Part shown: one piece after another, positions 35,658-44,139 of the stretch | How the letters are laid out: each line of letters opens with the position of its first letter | Numbering within the stretch: the stretch's first letter is position 1 | Assembly: GCA_017450435.1 (NCBI GenBank) | Contig: JAFSTO010000060.1 | Coordinates: 1 to 64,000 of the forward strand | Direction of reading: 5' to 3' | Source: Paludibacteraceae bacterium | GTDB taxonomy: Bacteria; Bacteroidota; Bacteroidia; Bacteroidales; Paludibacteraceae | Length of the DNA: 64,000 bases | The notes under the pieces: model-generated | What the model was told of the DNA's origin: nothing | Database searches by the model: none | What the model saw: the letters and a program-made list of their open reading frames with translations, nothing else | Position numbers and translations under genes: made by a program

Positions 35658-36485
35658 ATGAAAAACGGTCTTATTCTCGTATTCTCTTTTGTCCTGTCGT
35701 TGGTTTTCCTATCGTGTGCTGACAATTCTGCCGAGAAGGCGGACGCTTTGTTGCGTGAGAGTCGTACTCTCGCAGGGAGCGGATCACTCAATTCAGCGCG
35801 TGTGTTGCTTGATTCGCTACACAATTCATATCCTAAATGTGTGGAACAGCGCAGGCTTGCCAAGGCGCTTGACGACTCTATTGTATATGTGGAAAGTCAG
35901 CGAAATCTTGCCTATGCCGACTCTCTGCTCGAAGTGCTGATACCCAGGTCGGACAGTCTGCTCAAATCGTTCAGATACGAGAAAAACGAAAGGTACGAAA
36001 ACGATGGCAGATACGTACATCGTCTCCTGCGAACGGACGCCAATACGTCGCGCTGTTTCCTGCAGGCATATACTACCGATGCGCGCAAGACGCTGCTCAA
36101 GTCCTACTACTGCGGCTCAACACGTTTAGCCGTCAGAAACGTCACCCTTTCCGTAGGCGGGGAGCAGTGCGAAAAGTCTGGCGCAGATCACACCTTTGAG
36201 GCGGAGGGCTGGCATTCGGTGATGACGTTGGAAGATGACGATGCTCTTGAAATGCTGAATTTTATATCCTCGCATGTGGGTGACAGACTGCGTGTCAAAT
36301 TGGCTGACAGCGCTACTGACGGAAGGGAAAAGACGGCGGTGTTTTATTTGAATGACCAAGAGAAACAAGCCTTGCAGGATACGTATCATCTCGGACTGGT
36401 AATGAGAGATATACGACAGGTGGAGGATATTCAGCGTGTAAGTCGCGCCAAGATTGAAAAATATGAGAGAAAATATATGTTGTAA
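35658..36485 (+). CDS. Hypothetical lipoprotein
   Basis: A 275-aa protein with a lipoprotein signal peptide (MKNGLILVFSFVLSLVFLSC). A helical, TPR-like stretch follows (residues about 28-90, AEKADALLRESRTLAGSGSL and LARKALDD-like turns). After it comes a region predicted as beta-sandwich (about 110-235; YYCGSTRLAVRNVTLSVGGE). The C-terminus is charged and helical (DIQRVSRAKIEKYERKYML). I recognise it only as a Bacteroidales-type periplasmic protein and assign no function. Confidence 0.7.
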   Translation: MKNGLILVFSFVLSLVFLSCADNSAEKADALLRESRTLAGSGSLNSARVLLDSLHNSYPKCVEQRRLAKALDDSIVYVESQRNLAYADSLLEVLIPRSDSLLKSFRYEKNERYENDGRYVHRLLRTDANTSRCFLQAYTTDARKTLLKSYYCGSTRLAVRNVTLSVGGEQCEKSGADHTFEAEGWHSVMTLEDDDALEMLNFISSHVGDRLRVKLADSATDGREKTAVFYLNDQEKQALQDTYHLGLVMRDIRQVEDIQRVSRAKIEKYERKYML

Positions 36486-36501
36486 AACATAGCGATTTAT
36501 G

Positions 36502-36532
36502 TTGTGAGGTTGAAAAAAAAGCAGTAATTTTG
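36502..36532 (+). promoter_or_regulatory. Bacteroidetes-type promoter for the pyrE-like operon
   Basis: TTG 36502-36504, 20 nt, TAATTTTG 36525-36532; leader of about 90 nt to the ATG at 36631. Confidence 0.75.
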
Positions 36533-36630
36533 CACCATGCGATAAAGCCGTTTTCCGATGCCGGTTTTGAATCTTCTGCGGTATGCGTAAAAGCTTTGTA
36601 AACACTATTTAATCTTAGTCTAACACACCA

Positions 36631-37266
36631 ATGAAAAAAGTGAATGATCATGTGGCAGCGCGACTGCTTGACCAAAAATCCTTCAAACTGCAGCCAAACA
36701 ACCCTTTTACTTGGGCATCGGGAGAGTTAAGCCCTGTTTATTTCGACAGTCGTAAGCTGCTGTCATATCCGCGCTTACGTAATCTGCTCAAGATAGAGTT
36801 GGCACGGTTAGTAATAGAGCATTTCCCTACCGTGGATGTGATAGCGGCGGTGGCGCCAAGCGCGATAGCTTTGGGAATGTTGGTTGCCGAAACTTTGGAC
36901 TTGCCTTTCGTTTATGTGACACCAAGACCCAAGGATCACGGCTTTGAAAACCAGATAGAGGGCGAAACCAAACCACAACAGAAAGTGGTTATTGTTGATG
37001 ACCAGGTTAGTTTTGCCATCAATTGCACCAAGGTGCGCGATGTTCTCGTTAAAGACGGAGCTGATGTGCTTGGAATGGTTGTAGTCCTTGATTATAATCT
37101 TGCAGAAGGGCAGGAGCGGCTGGAGAAGAGCAACCTGCAGTGCTTTAGTTTGACACACTTTGAGAATGTTATAAGCAAAGCCCTCGAGCTCAAAAGAATA
37201 ACACCGGCAGGGGCGAAGAGTATCAGAGCATGGCAGTACGACCCGAAGATGTGGAAATTCAAATAA
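36631..37266 (+). CDS. Orotate phosphoribosyltransferase-like protein with altered PRPP loop
   Basis: A 211-aa protein of PyrE length and fold. It has KLQPNNPFTWASGELSPVYFD (orotate/PRPP N-terminal region), RPKDHGFENQIEGE and the C-terminal WQYDPKMW. Active PyrE transfers ribose-5-phosphate from PRPP to orotate. Two active-site regions are unusual. The PRPP loop, normally like VVVVEDLISTGGSS, reads VVIVDDQVSFAINCT (residues 119-133), without the T/S-G pair. The segment usually like GVATGAIPQG reads AVAPSAIALG (residues 73-82). It may be an inactive or repurposed paralogue. It leads an operon with an SRPBCC protein and psd. Confidence 0.8.
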   Translation: MKKVNDHVAARLLDQKSFKLQPNNPFTWASGELSPVYFDSRKLLSYPRLRNLLKIELARLVIEHFPTVDVIAAVAPSAIALGMLVAETLDLPFVYVTPRPKDHGFENQIEGETKPQQKVVIVDDQVSFAINCTKVRDVLVKDGADVLGMVVVLDYNLAEGQERLEKSNLQCFSLTHFENVISKALELKRITPAGAKSIRAWQYDPKMWKFK

Positions 37267-37294
37267 CGTTAATGTGAAACCTAACAATTGATAA

Positions 37295-37732
37295 ATGGCG
37301 GAATCAACGTACGAAAGTAAAATAACCTCAAGTCCCTCGCCCGTAGCTGCTATATACGCTGCGCTGGGGAACTTACGCAACATCGAGAGAGTGTCTGACC
37401 TCATACCTCAAGACAAGGTGACGGATATGGAAGTGAGCGATGAGCAAATTAGATTTAAGGTGGACGGGCTTGGACAGAAAATATCGGTCTCTCTTGTAGA
37501 CAGGAAAGAAAACAATATGCTCAAGTATTGTATTGATGCTTCTGTAGTGCAGGCTAACTTCTGGATTCAGATGAAGGAAGTGGGGCCGGGAGATACGAGG
37601 CTGAAACTGACTATGAAAAGTGATATTCCCGTGATGTTTCGTATGATGCTTGAGCAGAAAATTAAGGAAGGACTGAACCAAGCGGCCGATATGTTGGCTG
37701 CCATGCCGTTTGAAAATTGGAGAAATGACTAG
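37295..37732 (+). CDS. SRPBCC-family (START-like) protein
   Basis: A 145-aa small helix-grip-fold protein. It has the N-terminal strand YESKITSSPSPVAAIYAAL, a run of amphipathic strands (ISVSLVDRKENNMLKYCID, DTRLKLTMKSDIPVM) and a long C-terminal helix (EQKIKEGLNQAADMLAAMPF). SRPBCC proteins bind hydrophobic ligands; the ligand here is unknown. Its stop codon overlaps the start of psd. Confidence 0.8.
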   Translation: MAESTYESKITSSPSPVAAIYAALGNLRNIERVSDLIPQDKVTDMEVSDEQIRFKVDGLGQKISVSLVDRKENNMLKYCIDASVVQANFWIQMKEVGPGDTRLKLTMKSDIPVMFRMMLEQKIKEGLNQAADMLAAMPFENWRND

Positions 37733-38432
37733 ACGTTTACATATTCATCGTGAAGGCAAGCGTTTTCTGATAGTGATTGCTTTTCTTGTTTTTGTTATCA
37801 ATGTGGTGGTTTATCTATTGTCACCGCATTGGGCTTTTGCTGTTGTGCTGGTGCTTTCTGCAGCACTTTTGTGTTTTATCACTTTCTTTTTCCGCAATCC
37901 GGTCAGGGTTATGGAGGTGGACGACCCGAATTTCATTATCTCTCCTTGTGATGGTAAGGTGGTTGTTATCGAGCCGGTGGAAGAAGCTGACCATTTTCAT
38001 GGCAAACGGCTGCAGGTGAGCATCTTTATGTCGCCATTTAACGTTCATGCTAATTGGTATCCGATAGAGGGCACGATATTGCGTTCTGAGCACCAAAGCG
38101 GTCGGCACATGGGCGCGTGGCTGCCAAAATCAAGCACGGAGAACGAACGTTCACTCGTCGTCATCGAAACACCGTCAAAGGCGCAAGTGATGGTTAGGCA
38201 GATAGCGGGAGCTATGGCGCGACGAGTGGTAACATACGCCAAGGTCGGAGGAATGTCCCATAGAAACGAGCACCTTGGCTTCATTAAGTTCGGCTCAAGG
38301 GTGGATATGTATTTGCCGCTTGATACTGATATCTACGTGGATTACGGCGATTCTGTGAGAGGAAACGAGACGGTGATAGGTAAACTCCGTGAACATGATA
38401 AAGAGGATGGACCGGCGTCCTCAGTGAGTTAG
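37725..38432 (+). CDS. psd: Phosphatidylserine decarboxylase proenzyme
   Basis: A 235-aa protein with two N-terminal membrane segments (FLIVIAFLVFVINVVVYLL and AFAVVLVLSAALLCFITFFF), then the catalytic domain (SPCDGKVVVIEP; VSIFMSPFNVHANWYP). The self-cleavage site is the GS in LGFIKFGSRVDMYLP near residue 190, where the pyruvoyl group forms. It makes phosphatidylethanolamine. The ATG at 37725 overlaps the SRPBCC gene by 8 nt. Length fits the short bacterial PSD-A type. Confidence 0.94.
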   Translation: MTRRLHIHREGKRFLIVIAFLVFVINVVVYLLSPHWAFAVVLVLSAALLCFITFFFRNPVRVMEVDDPNFIISPCDGKVVVIEPVEEADHFHGKRLQVSIFMSPFNVHANWYPIEGTILRSEHQSGRHMGAWLPKSSTENERSLVVIETPSKAQVMVRQIAGAMARRVVTYAKVGGMSHRNEHLGFIKFGSRVDMYLPLDTDIYVDYGDSVRGNETVIGKLREHDKEDGPASSVS

Positions 38433-38453
38433 TAATCTTAATTTTCTAATTTA

Positions 38454-39335
38454 ATGGATAGATTTGAAGAACTTTTTGCTCAGTACAACGTTCGTTTAAA
38501 CGATGAGCAGGTAAAGGCAGAGGTGGCAGAACTACTAAAGACACATGCTGCCGAAAACAATAATGTGGAAGTCTGGAAACAATGCCTGTCCCAGATTGAC
38601 CTCACTACGCTTAATGGTGATGACACCGAGGCAAAAGTACGTATGATGGCAGAGAAGGTAAACGGCTTCAGGGCTGCATTCCCGGGTTTGCCGGATGTGG
38701 CATCAATATGTGTGTATCCGGCTCTTGTCCCAACGGTGAAGGCTAACCTAACGGCTCCCGGAGTCGGGATAACTTCTGTTGCCGGCGGATTCCCTGCTTC
38801 GCAAACATTTCTTGAAGTGAAAGTGGCAGAAGTGGCGCTGGCTGTGGCTGAGGGTGCAACGGAAGTAGATATAGTGCTTTCGCAAGGCAAGTTCATTGAG
38901 GGCAAATATGAAGAATGCTTTGAGGAAATACGCGAACAGAAAGCATCCGCTCGCGGCGCACATTTCAAGGTTATACTTGAAACAGGCGCACTGAAGACGG
39001 CGGAGAATATTGCCAAGGCTTCGGTGCTTGCAATGGCTGCCGGTGCTGACTTTATCAAGACTTCGACGGGAAAGACTGCCGTTTCAGCCACACCGGAGGC
39101 TGCGTATGTGATGTGCCGGATGATTCGCGAGTGGCACGAAAAGACGGGTGAGGTGGTTTGCTTCAAACCTGCCGGTGGTGTAAGCACTACAGATGAGGCA
39201 GTGGCGCATTACACTATAGTGAAAGAAGTTTTGGGAAAAGACTGGCTGACGAATACGCGTTTCCGCTTCGGGGCCAGCCGACTCGCTAACAACATACTTT
39301 CTTCCATTAGAGGGGAAGAGGTTAAGTACTATTAA
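38454..39335 (+). CDS. deoC: Deoxyribose-phosphate aldolase
   Basis: A 293-aa class I aldolase that splits 2-deoxyribose-5-phosphate into glyceraldehyde-3-phosphate and acetaldehyde. It shows DLTTLNGDDTEAKV, EVDIVLSQGKFIEG, FKVILETGAL and the Schiff-base lysine motif GADFIKTSTGKTAVSATPEA. An N-terminal extension of about 45 residues is usual for Bacteroidetes members. Confidence 0.95.
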   Translation: MDRFEELFAQYNVRLNDEQVKAEVAELLKTHAAENNNVEVWKQCLSQIDLTTLNGDDTEAKVRMMAEKVNGFRAAFPGLPDVASICVYPALVPTVKANLTAPGVGITSVAGGFPASQTFLEVKVAEVALAVAEGATEVDIVLSQGKFIEGKYEECFEEIREQKASARGAHFKVILETGALKTAENIAKASVLAMAAGADFIKTSTGKTAVSATPEAAYVMCRMIREWHEKTGEVVCFKPAGGVSTTDEAVAHYTIVKEVLGKDWLTNTRFRFGASRLANNILSSIRGEEVKYY

Positions 39336-39358
39336 TGAGCATTTCATGATTTTCGGAC

Positions 39359-41710
39359 ATGAATAAGATTGTATCTAAAAGATATTTCTCAGAAAATGTG
39401 GTGGAGCTTCAGGTTGAAGCTCCACTTATTGCCAAGGCACGTCGTGCCGGTCATTTTGTTATTGTGCGTGCAGATGAACGTAGCGAACGTATCCCTCTGA
39501 CCATAGCTGATTCAAACCAGGCTATCGGCACCATCACCTTGGTCATACAAAGTGTGGGAGCTTCTACACGTAAGATTTGCAGTCTCAATGCAGGCGACTC
39601 GTTGCATGATGTTGTCGGACCACTTGGTAAGGCTACGGACATCCGGCGTTTTGGCACAGTGGTTTGCGCGTGCGGAGGGGTAGGTGCAGCTCCGATGCTG
39701 CCTATCGCTAAGGCTTTGCGTGAGGCAGGAAACAAGGTGGTGACGGTGTTGGCTGCACGTACTAAAGAACTGATTATTCTTGAGGAACAGCTCAGAGCGT
39801 GCTCAAACGAACTGATAGTGATGACTGACGACGGCTCGTACGGTAATAAGGGACTGGTGACCAATGGGGTGGAGCAGGTTATTATGCGTGAGAAAGTGGA
39901 TAAGTGTATCACCATCGGACCGGCTATAATGATGAAGTTCGTAGCACTGCTTACCAAGAAATACAACGTGCCGACAGAGGCTTCGCTGAATACAATCATG
40001 GTTGACGGAACAGGTATGTGTGGTGCTTGTCGTGTCACCGTTGCGGGACAGACACGTTTTGTGTGTGTTGACGGACCGGAGTTTGATGCTCATCAGGTGG
40101 ACTTTGATGAGATGCTTTCTCGCCTTAAGTCATATCGTGCAGAGGAGCAAGACGCTCTTGAACAACAATCGTATGAGTCTAAGAATACCGGTGTGCCCAA
40201 AAGCTCGTGTCAGGAGGCATGTGAACTGCAATCAGACAAGCATGTGACCGGCTCTACGCCTGACGTTCCTACTGATACAACTCGTCCGTTGACGGCCAAA
40301 GAGCGTGCGGCTTTGCCGCGCGTCAAGATGCCGGAACTGGACCCTGTGTATCGTGCTACAACGCTTTATGAGGAGGTTAACCAAGGGCTGACTCCTGCAA
40401 TGGCGCAACAGGAAGCGCAGCGTTGCCTTCATTGTAAGAACCCCGGCTGTGTTCAGGGATGTCCGGTAGGAATTGACATCCCGCGATTCATTCGTCATAT
40501 AGAAGAAGGAACCCCCCTTGCAGCATACGATGTGATTCGTGAGGCAAGCAGTCTGCCTGCCGTGTGTGGGCGTGTATGCCCACAGGAGAAGCAGTGCGAG
40601 GCGCAATGTATCCACATCAAGATGAAACACGAACCGGTGGCCATCGGGTATCTGGAACGTTTCGCAGCTGACATGGCACTCGCTCAGAAGATAGAAGATG
40701 ACGCAACAGAGAATAATTCTGTTCAAGCAAACAACTCACGCTCTGCTAAACGTATTGCGGTTGTCGGCTCGGGTCCTGCCGGACTCACCTTCGCCGGTGA
40801 TATGGTGCGCTATGGATACGAGGTTACTGTGTTTGAAGCGTTGCACGAGATAGGCGGAGTGCTTAAATACGGAATACCCGAATATCGTTTGCCGAACCGT
40901 ATCGTTGATGCGGAAATAGACAGCCTTAGGCGAAGCGGAGTACGTTTTCTTACCGATACGGTTATCGGGAAGACCATAACAATGTCTGAGCTTGAGAATG
41001 ACTATGACGGCATCTTCGTCGGAACAGGCGCAGGATTGCCTAACTTCATGCACATCAAGGGCGAGAACCTCATCGGTGTGCTCTCTTCAAATGAATATCT
41101 CACTCGCGTCAATCTCATGAATGCCGCATCTTCTGATGCTGATACACCTGTTCTACGCGGGTGCAATGTCATTGTTGTAGGTGGTGGAAATACGGCTATG
41201 GACGCTGTCCGCACAGCTAAGCGCTTGGGAGCGGAGACTGCCACTATCGTCTATCGAAGGTCAGAAGATGAGATGCCGGCAAGACGTGAAGAGGTGAAGC
41301 ATGCTAAAGAGGAAGGAGTGCGGTTCCTAACGCTGCATAACCCGCTCGAATATCATGCTGATGAGTCAGGACGTGTCTGCGAAGCTGTACTGCAAGTGAT
41401 GACGCTTGGCGAACCTGATGAGTCGGGTAGGCGTCGTCCTGTTCCTGTTGATGGAAAGACTGTGGTTATGCCGTGCGACTTGGTTATAGTGGCTGTCGGC
41501 GTGTCGCCCAACCCGCTTATTCCTTCTACAACTGAAGGATTGGATGTGTCAAAGAAGGGCACTATCGTCGTTAGCGACGAACTGCGTTCTGTTAAGCCGA
41601 AGATTTATGCAGGCGGCGACATCGTTCGTGGAGGAGCTACTGTTATTCTTGCGATGTCTGACGGGCGCAAGGCGGCTGCCGCTATGCACAAACAACTGTC
41701 TGACAAGTGA
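39359..41710 (+). CDS. Fused NfnAB-type NADH-dependent ferredoxin:NADP+ oxidoreductase
   Basis: A 783-aa fusion. Residues 1-270 are a PyrK/NfnA-like FAD/NAD module (RVITIADSN-like region; VCACGGVGAAPMLPIAKAL) with a [2Fe-2S]-type cysteine motif (DGTGMCGACRV...C). After a linker, residues about 310-780 are a GltD/NfnB-like module. It has two [4Fe-4S] sets (CLHCKNPGCVQGCPVGID; CGRVCPQEKQCEAQC), FAD (VVGSGPAGLTFAGDMV) and NADPH (VVGGGNTAMDAVRTAKRLGA) sites. Bacteroidetes often carry this fusion annotated as DHODH-B/glutamate synthase. Electron bifurcation between NADH, ferredoxin and NADPH is the likely role. Confidence 0.9.
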   Translation: MNKIVSKRYFSENVVELQVEAPLIAKARRAGHFVIVRADERSERIPLTIADSNQAIGTITLVIQSVGASTRKICSLNAGDSLHDVVGPLGKATDIRRFGTVVCACGGVGAAPMLPIAKALREAGNKVVTVLAARTKELIILEEQLRACSNELIVMTDDGSYGNKGLVTNGVEQVIMREKVDKCITIGPAIMMKFVALLTKKYNVPTEASLNTIMVDGTGMCGACRVTVAGQTRFVCVDGPEFDAHQVDFDEMLSRLKSYRAEEQDALEQQSYESKNTGVPKSSCQEACELQSDKHVTGSTPDVPTDTTRPLTAKERAALPRVKMPELDPVYRATTLYEEVNQGLTPAMAQQEAQRCLHCKNPGCVQGCPVGIDIPRFIRHIEEGTPLAAYDVIREASSLPAVCGRVCPQEKQCEAQCIHIKMKHEPVAIGYLERFAADMALAQKIEDDATENNSVQANNSRSAKRIAVVGSGPAGLTFAGDMVRYGYEVTVFEALHEIGGVLKYGIPEYRLPNRIVDAEIDSLRRSGVRFLTDTVIGKTITMSELENDYDGIFVGTGAGLPNFMHIKGENLIGVLSSNEYLTRVNLMNAASSDADTPVLRGCNVIVVGGGNTAMDAVRTAKRLGAETATIVYRRSEDEMPARREEVKHAKEEGVRFLTLHNPLEYHADESGRVCEAVLQVMTLGEPDESGRRRPVPVDGKTVVMPCDLVIVAVGVSPNPLIPSTTEGLDVSKKGTIVVSDELRSVKPKIYAGGDIVRGGATVILAMSDGRKAAAAMHKQLSDK

Positions 41711-43674
41711 ATAGTGGACTGCCGGTATCGAAGAGTATAGCCCAGCGCAAGATGATTTGTCGGGCAATGCACGGTGAGATTTTCCGTGCATTGCCCGACA
41801 GTCTGTATATGGCAACATTACCGGAGGATGTAAAAGTGCTGCACAACGCCTTGCGTGAACTAACTACACAATCGTTTCCCGTTACTATTGATCTTCGTGA
41901 TAACGGCACGGCTATGCGTTTTCTAACTGCTTATTGTGCGCAATCAATGGGTAAAGAGGTTGTGCTGAGCGGGAGCAAAAGACTCTGTGAGAGACCTGTC
42001 GGACAGTTAGTTGATGCGTTACTTTCGTTGGGTGCTGATATCGAATATCTTGGTAATGTGGGGTTTCCTCCACTCAAAATTAAAGGCGTAAAACTTGATT
42101 TAACCCGCTCAGTTCGTTTGGATAACCCGCTTTCTTCTCAGTACGTCAGCGCATTGCTGCTTATCGGGGCGCAGGTGGAAACGAATGACTCGTCACCGTA
42201 TATTGCAATGACTTACAAAATCATAGAGCAAGAGTGTGACGGGAAAAAGCTGCAGAAGGATTATCAATATCAGACTTCTTCGGATATTGAATCGAACAGG
42301 AGTACTACGGCACAATACCGACTTTTTCGGGATATAGAATCAGACTGGAGTGCTGCCGCTTTTTGGTTAGAGAGGAATGTTCTTGGTTTGCCGGTGCCGG
42401 ACTATATACGGGAAGAATTGCAGCAGATGTATGCAAAGCCGTCGCTGCAAGGCGATAAGGCGGCACTTGATATATTTCGGCAGCTTAGTCGGTTACAAGG
42501 TGATGCAACTTTTGGTATAGATAGAGTTTTTCAGTGGAATTTTTCTTCATGCCCGGACCTCTATCCGGCTGTTGCGGTCGCTTGTTATAAACTCGGGATA
42601 AAAACTGAATTTACCGGATTGGAACGACTTGTTTACAAGGAGAGTAACAGGCTTCAGGCTGTTGAGGAGAATTTTTGTCGTATAGAGAATGGAATAAAAC
42701 CATTCTCCTATAACGATCATCGTATTGCAATGGCTTTCCTGGCAGCAGGGTATGAGGTTTACAATCCTGAATGTGTCGCCAAGTCATATCCCGCTTTTCT
42801 CTCGCAGTTATATGACGTGGTGCGGGTTATACCGACTCGTATGCCGCTGCATAAGGTGAGTGGAGATGGAGAAGTTTATCAAGACGGGGAGTCGTGGACG
42901 GTAGAAGGTGGTGTGCTCACTCTTCGTCAGAACGATGAAGGCAGAGGTAAGAAACACGCTCTATCTGCAGCAATGCGTAAGGTCAGCAGCCGATGGGTCT
43001 GGATGAGCGACGATGATGTTACATTGCCGGTTGACTATAGTTCACTTTTAATGTCTCTTTCCGATAAGTATTCTTTCATTATCCTTCCCCTTCGAATGAC
43101 GATGAGACATGGCACTTTGTTTGAACTTTTGCAGGTTCTTGAATATGATGCCATACAGGGGCTAACGCTGTTCTCGGCACAGCATGGACATGCTGTGATG
43201 TGTGCCGGTGCTGCACTGCTTGTCAGGCGCGAGGTGTGGCTGTCCTGTGAGGAGGAATTGAACCATGACATTCCCAGTGGTGATGATATGTTTCTTCTTG
43301 AGGCCGTCAAACGTCGTGGACTGCCAATACGTGTGTTGACCAAACCGCTTACCTATGTCGCTCCGCAAACTACATTCACTGCGTTGATGCATCAACGTAT
43401 GCGTTGGGCAGGTAAGGCCCCACGCTACACTGACCATGACATTCGTTTGTGCGGGGGGGTGGTTGTTGTAAGCAATATTATGGCGGTTATATGTCCTCTG
43501 TGGCTGATCGTTAAATGGGTGGCTGATACTATTCTTATTAAACGTTATCGTCAGGCGGTTGGAGCAAAACAAATAACAGCAAGACACTGGTTGGGTACCT
43601 TGCTGTTGACAATAATCTATCCGTGGTATATGTTGGTTTGTCTTATCGGAGGACTATTCAAAAAGAAATGGTGA
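41707..43674 (+). CDS. Chimeric protein: EPSP synthase (AroA) fused to a GT2-type glycosyltransferase
   Basis: A 655-aa protein. Residues 1 to about 378 are EPSP synthase with VSKSIAQR, NGTAMRFLTAY, CERPVGQLVDAL, SSQYVSALLL, VYKESNRL and NDHRIAMAF. Its N-terminus starts abruptly at the SKS loop, lacking about 15 residues. From about residue 379 it is a membrane GT2 (LRQNDEGRGKKHALSAAM, SDDDVTLP, GDDMFLLEAVKRRG, HQRMRWAGKAP) with C-terminal transmembrane helices. The normal GT2 N-terminal anchor and first nucleotide-binding part (about 100 aa) are missing. The GTG overlaps the nfnAB stop. A perfect 17-bp hairpin lies at 41758-41800. It may be a true fusion or a deletion product. Confidence 0.85.
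   Translation: MNSGLPVSKSIAQRKMICRAMHGEIFRALPDSLYMATLPEDVKVLHNALRELTTQSFPVTIDLRDNGTAMRFLTAYCAQSMGKEVVLSGSKRLCERPVGQLVDALLSLGADIEYLGNVGFPPLKIKGVKLDLTRSVRLDNPLSSQYVSALLLIGAQVETNDSSPYIAMTYKIIEQECDGKKLQKDYQYQTSSDIESNRSTTAQYRLFRDIESDWSAAAFWLERNVLGLPVPDYIREELQQMYAKPSLQGDKAALDIFRQLSRLQGDATFGIDRVFQWNFSSCPDLYPAVAVACYKLGIKTEFTGLERLVYKESNRLQAVEENFCRIENGIKPFSYNDHRIAMAFLAAGYEVYNPECVAKSYPAFLSQLYDVVRVIPTRMPLHKVSGDGEVYQDGESWTVEGGVLTLRQNDEGRGKKHALSAAMRKVSSRWVWMSDDDVTLPVDYSSLLMSLSDKYSFIILPLRMTMRHGTLFELLQVLEYDAIQGLTLFSAQHGHAVMCAGAALLVRREVWLSCEEELNHDIPSGDDMFLLEAVKRRGLPIRVLTKPLTYVAPQTTFTALMHQRMRWAGKAPRYTDHDIRLCGGVVVVSNIMAVICPLWLIVKWVADTILIKRYRQAVGAKQITARHWLGTLLLTIIYPWYMLVCLIGGLFKKKW
41758..41800. other. Perfect 17-bp hairpin in the 5' coding region of the aroA chimera
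   Basis: TGTCGGGCAATGCACGG (41758-41774), 9-nt loop, CCGTGCATTGCCCGACA (41784-41800). It lies 51 nt after the GTG start. Confidence 0.85.
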
Positions 43675-43699
43675 ACAACTTTCCGTTTGTTCACCATTT
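43666..43699. terminator. Bidirectional terminator
   Basis: AAATGGTGAACAA (43666-43678) pairs with TTGTTCACCATTT (43687-43699) around an 8-nt loop. It overlaps the stop codon of the aroA chimera and faces the end of secG. Confidence 0.75.
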
Positions 43700-43707
43700 G
43701 CATCAAT

Positions 43708-44043
43708 TTACTCAGCTTCTTCTTCACTGAAATCAGGTGTTGCTGTCGTTTGTTGCATCTCACCTGCCGACTCAGCAGCCTGCTCAATTACCTGACTGTC
43801 GTTTGGCGTACCGGCAGTCTCACTCTTGTGTGCTCCTACGGCAAACACTGAGAGAAGAACGATGATGGCAATCAGAGTCCATGTCGCCTTCTCAAGAAAG
43901 TCTGCTGTCTTTGGAGCACCAAGCACTTGGTTGCCGCTCGCAAAACCACTGGCAAGACCGCCACCTTTAGAGTTCTGTACCAACACAAGTAAGGTGACAA
44001 GAATAGCTGCCAATACGATTAAGATTGTAAGAAATGTATACAT
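43708..44043 (-). CDS. secG: Preprotein translocase subunit SecG
   Basis: A 111-aa protein with two transmembrane helices (LTILIVLAAILVTLLVLVQ; WTLIAIIVLLSVFAVGA) and the family loop NSKGGGLASGFASGNQVLG between them. The acidic tail is typical of Bacteroidetes SecG. It assists SecYE/SecA export. Confidence 0.95.
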   Translation of the reverse strand: MYTFLTILIVLAAILVTLLVLVQNSKGGGLASGFASGNQVLGAPKTADFLEKATWTLIAIIVLLSVFAVGAHKSETAGTPNDSQVIEQAAESAGEMQQTTATPDFSEEEAE

Positions 44044-44094
44044 GTTTTATAAGTTTTGATTTTTTATTTATAGTTGCTTTACGCAAAAAGCATG

Positions 44095-44126
44095 CAAAAT
44101 TACACAAAAAAACTGAAATTACCAAA
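44095..44126 (-). promoter_or_regulatory. Bacteroidetes-type promoter for secG
   Basis: Minus strand TTTG (44126-44123), 20 nt, TAATTTTG (44102-44095). Confidence 0.75.
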
Positions 44127-44139
44127 TAAAACGATAATT

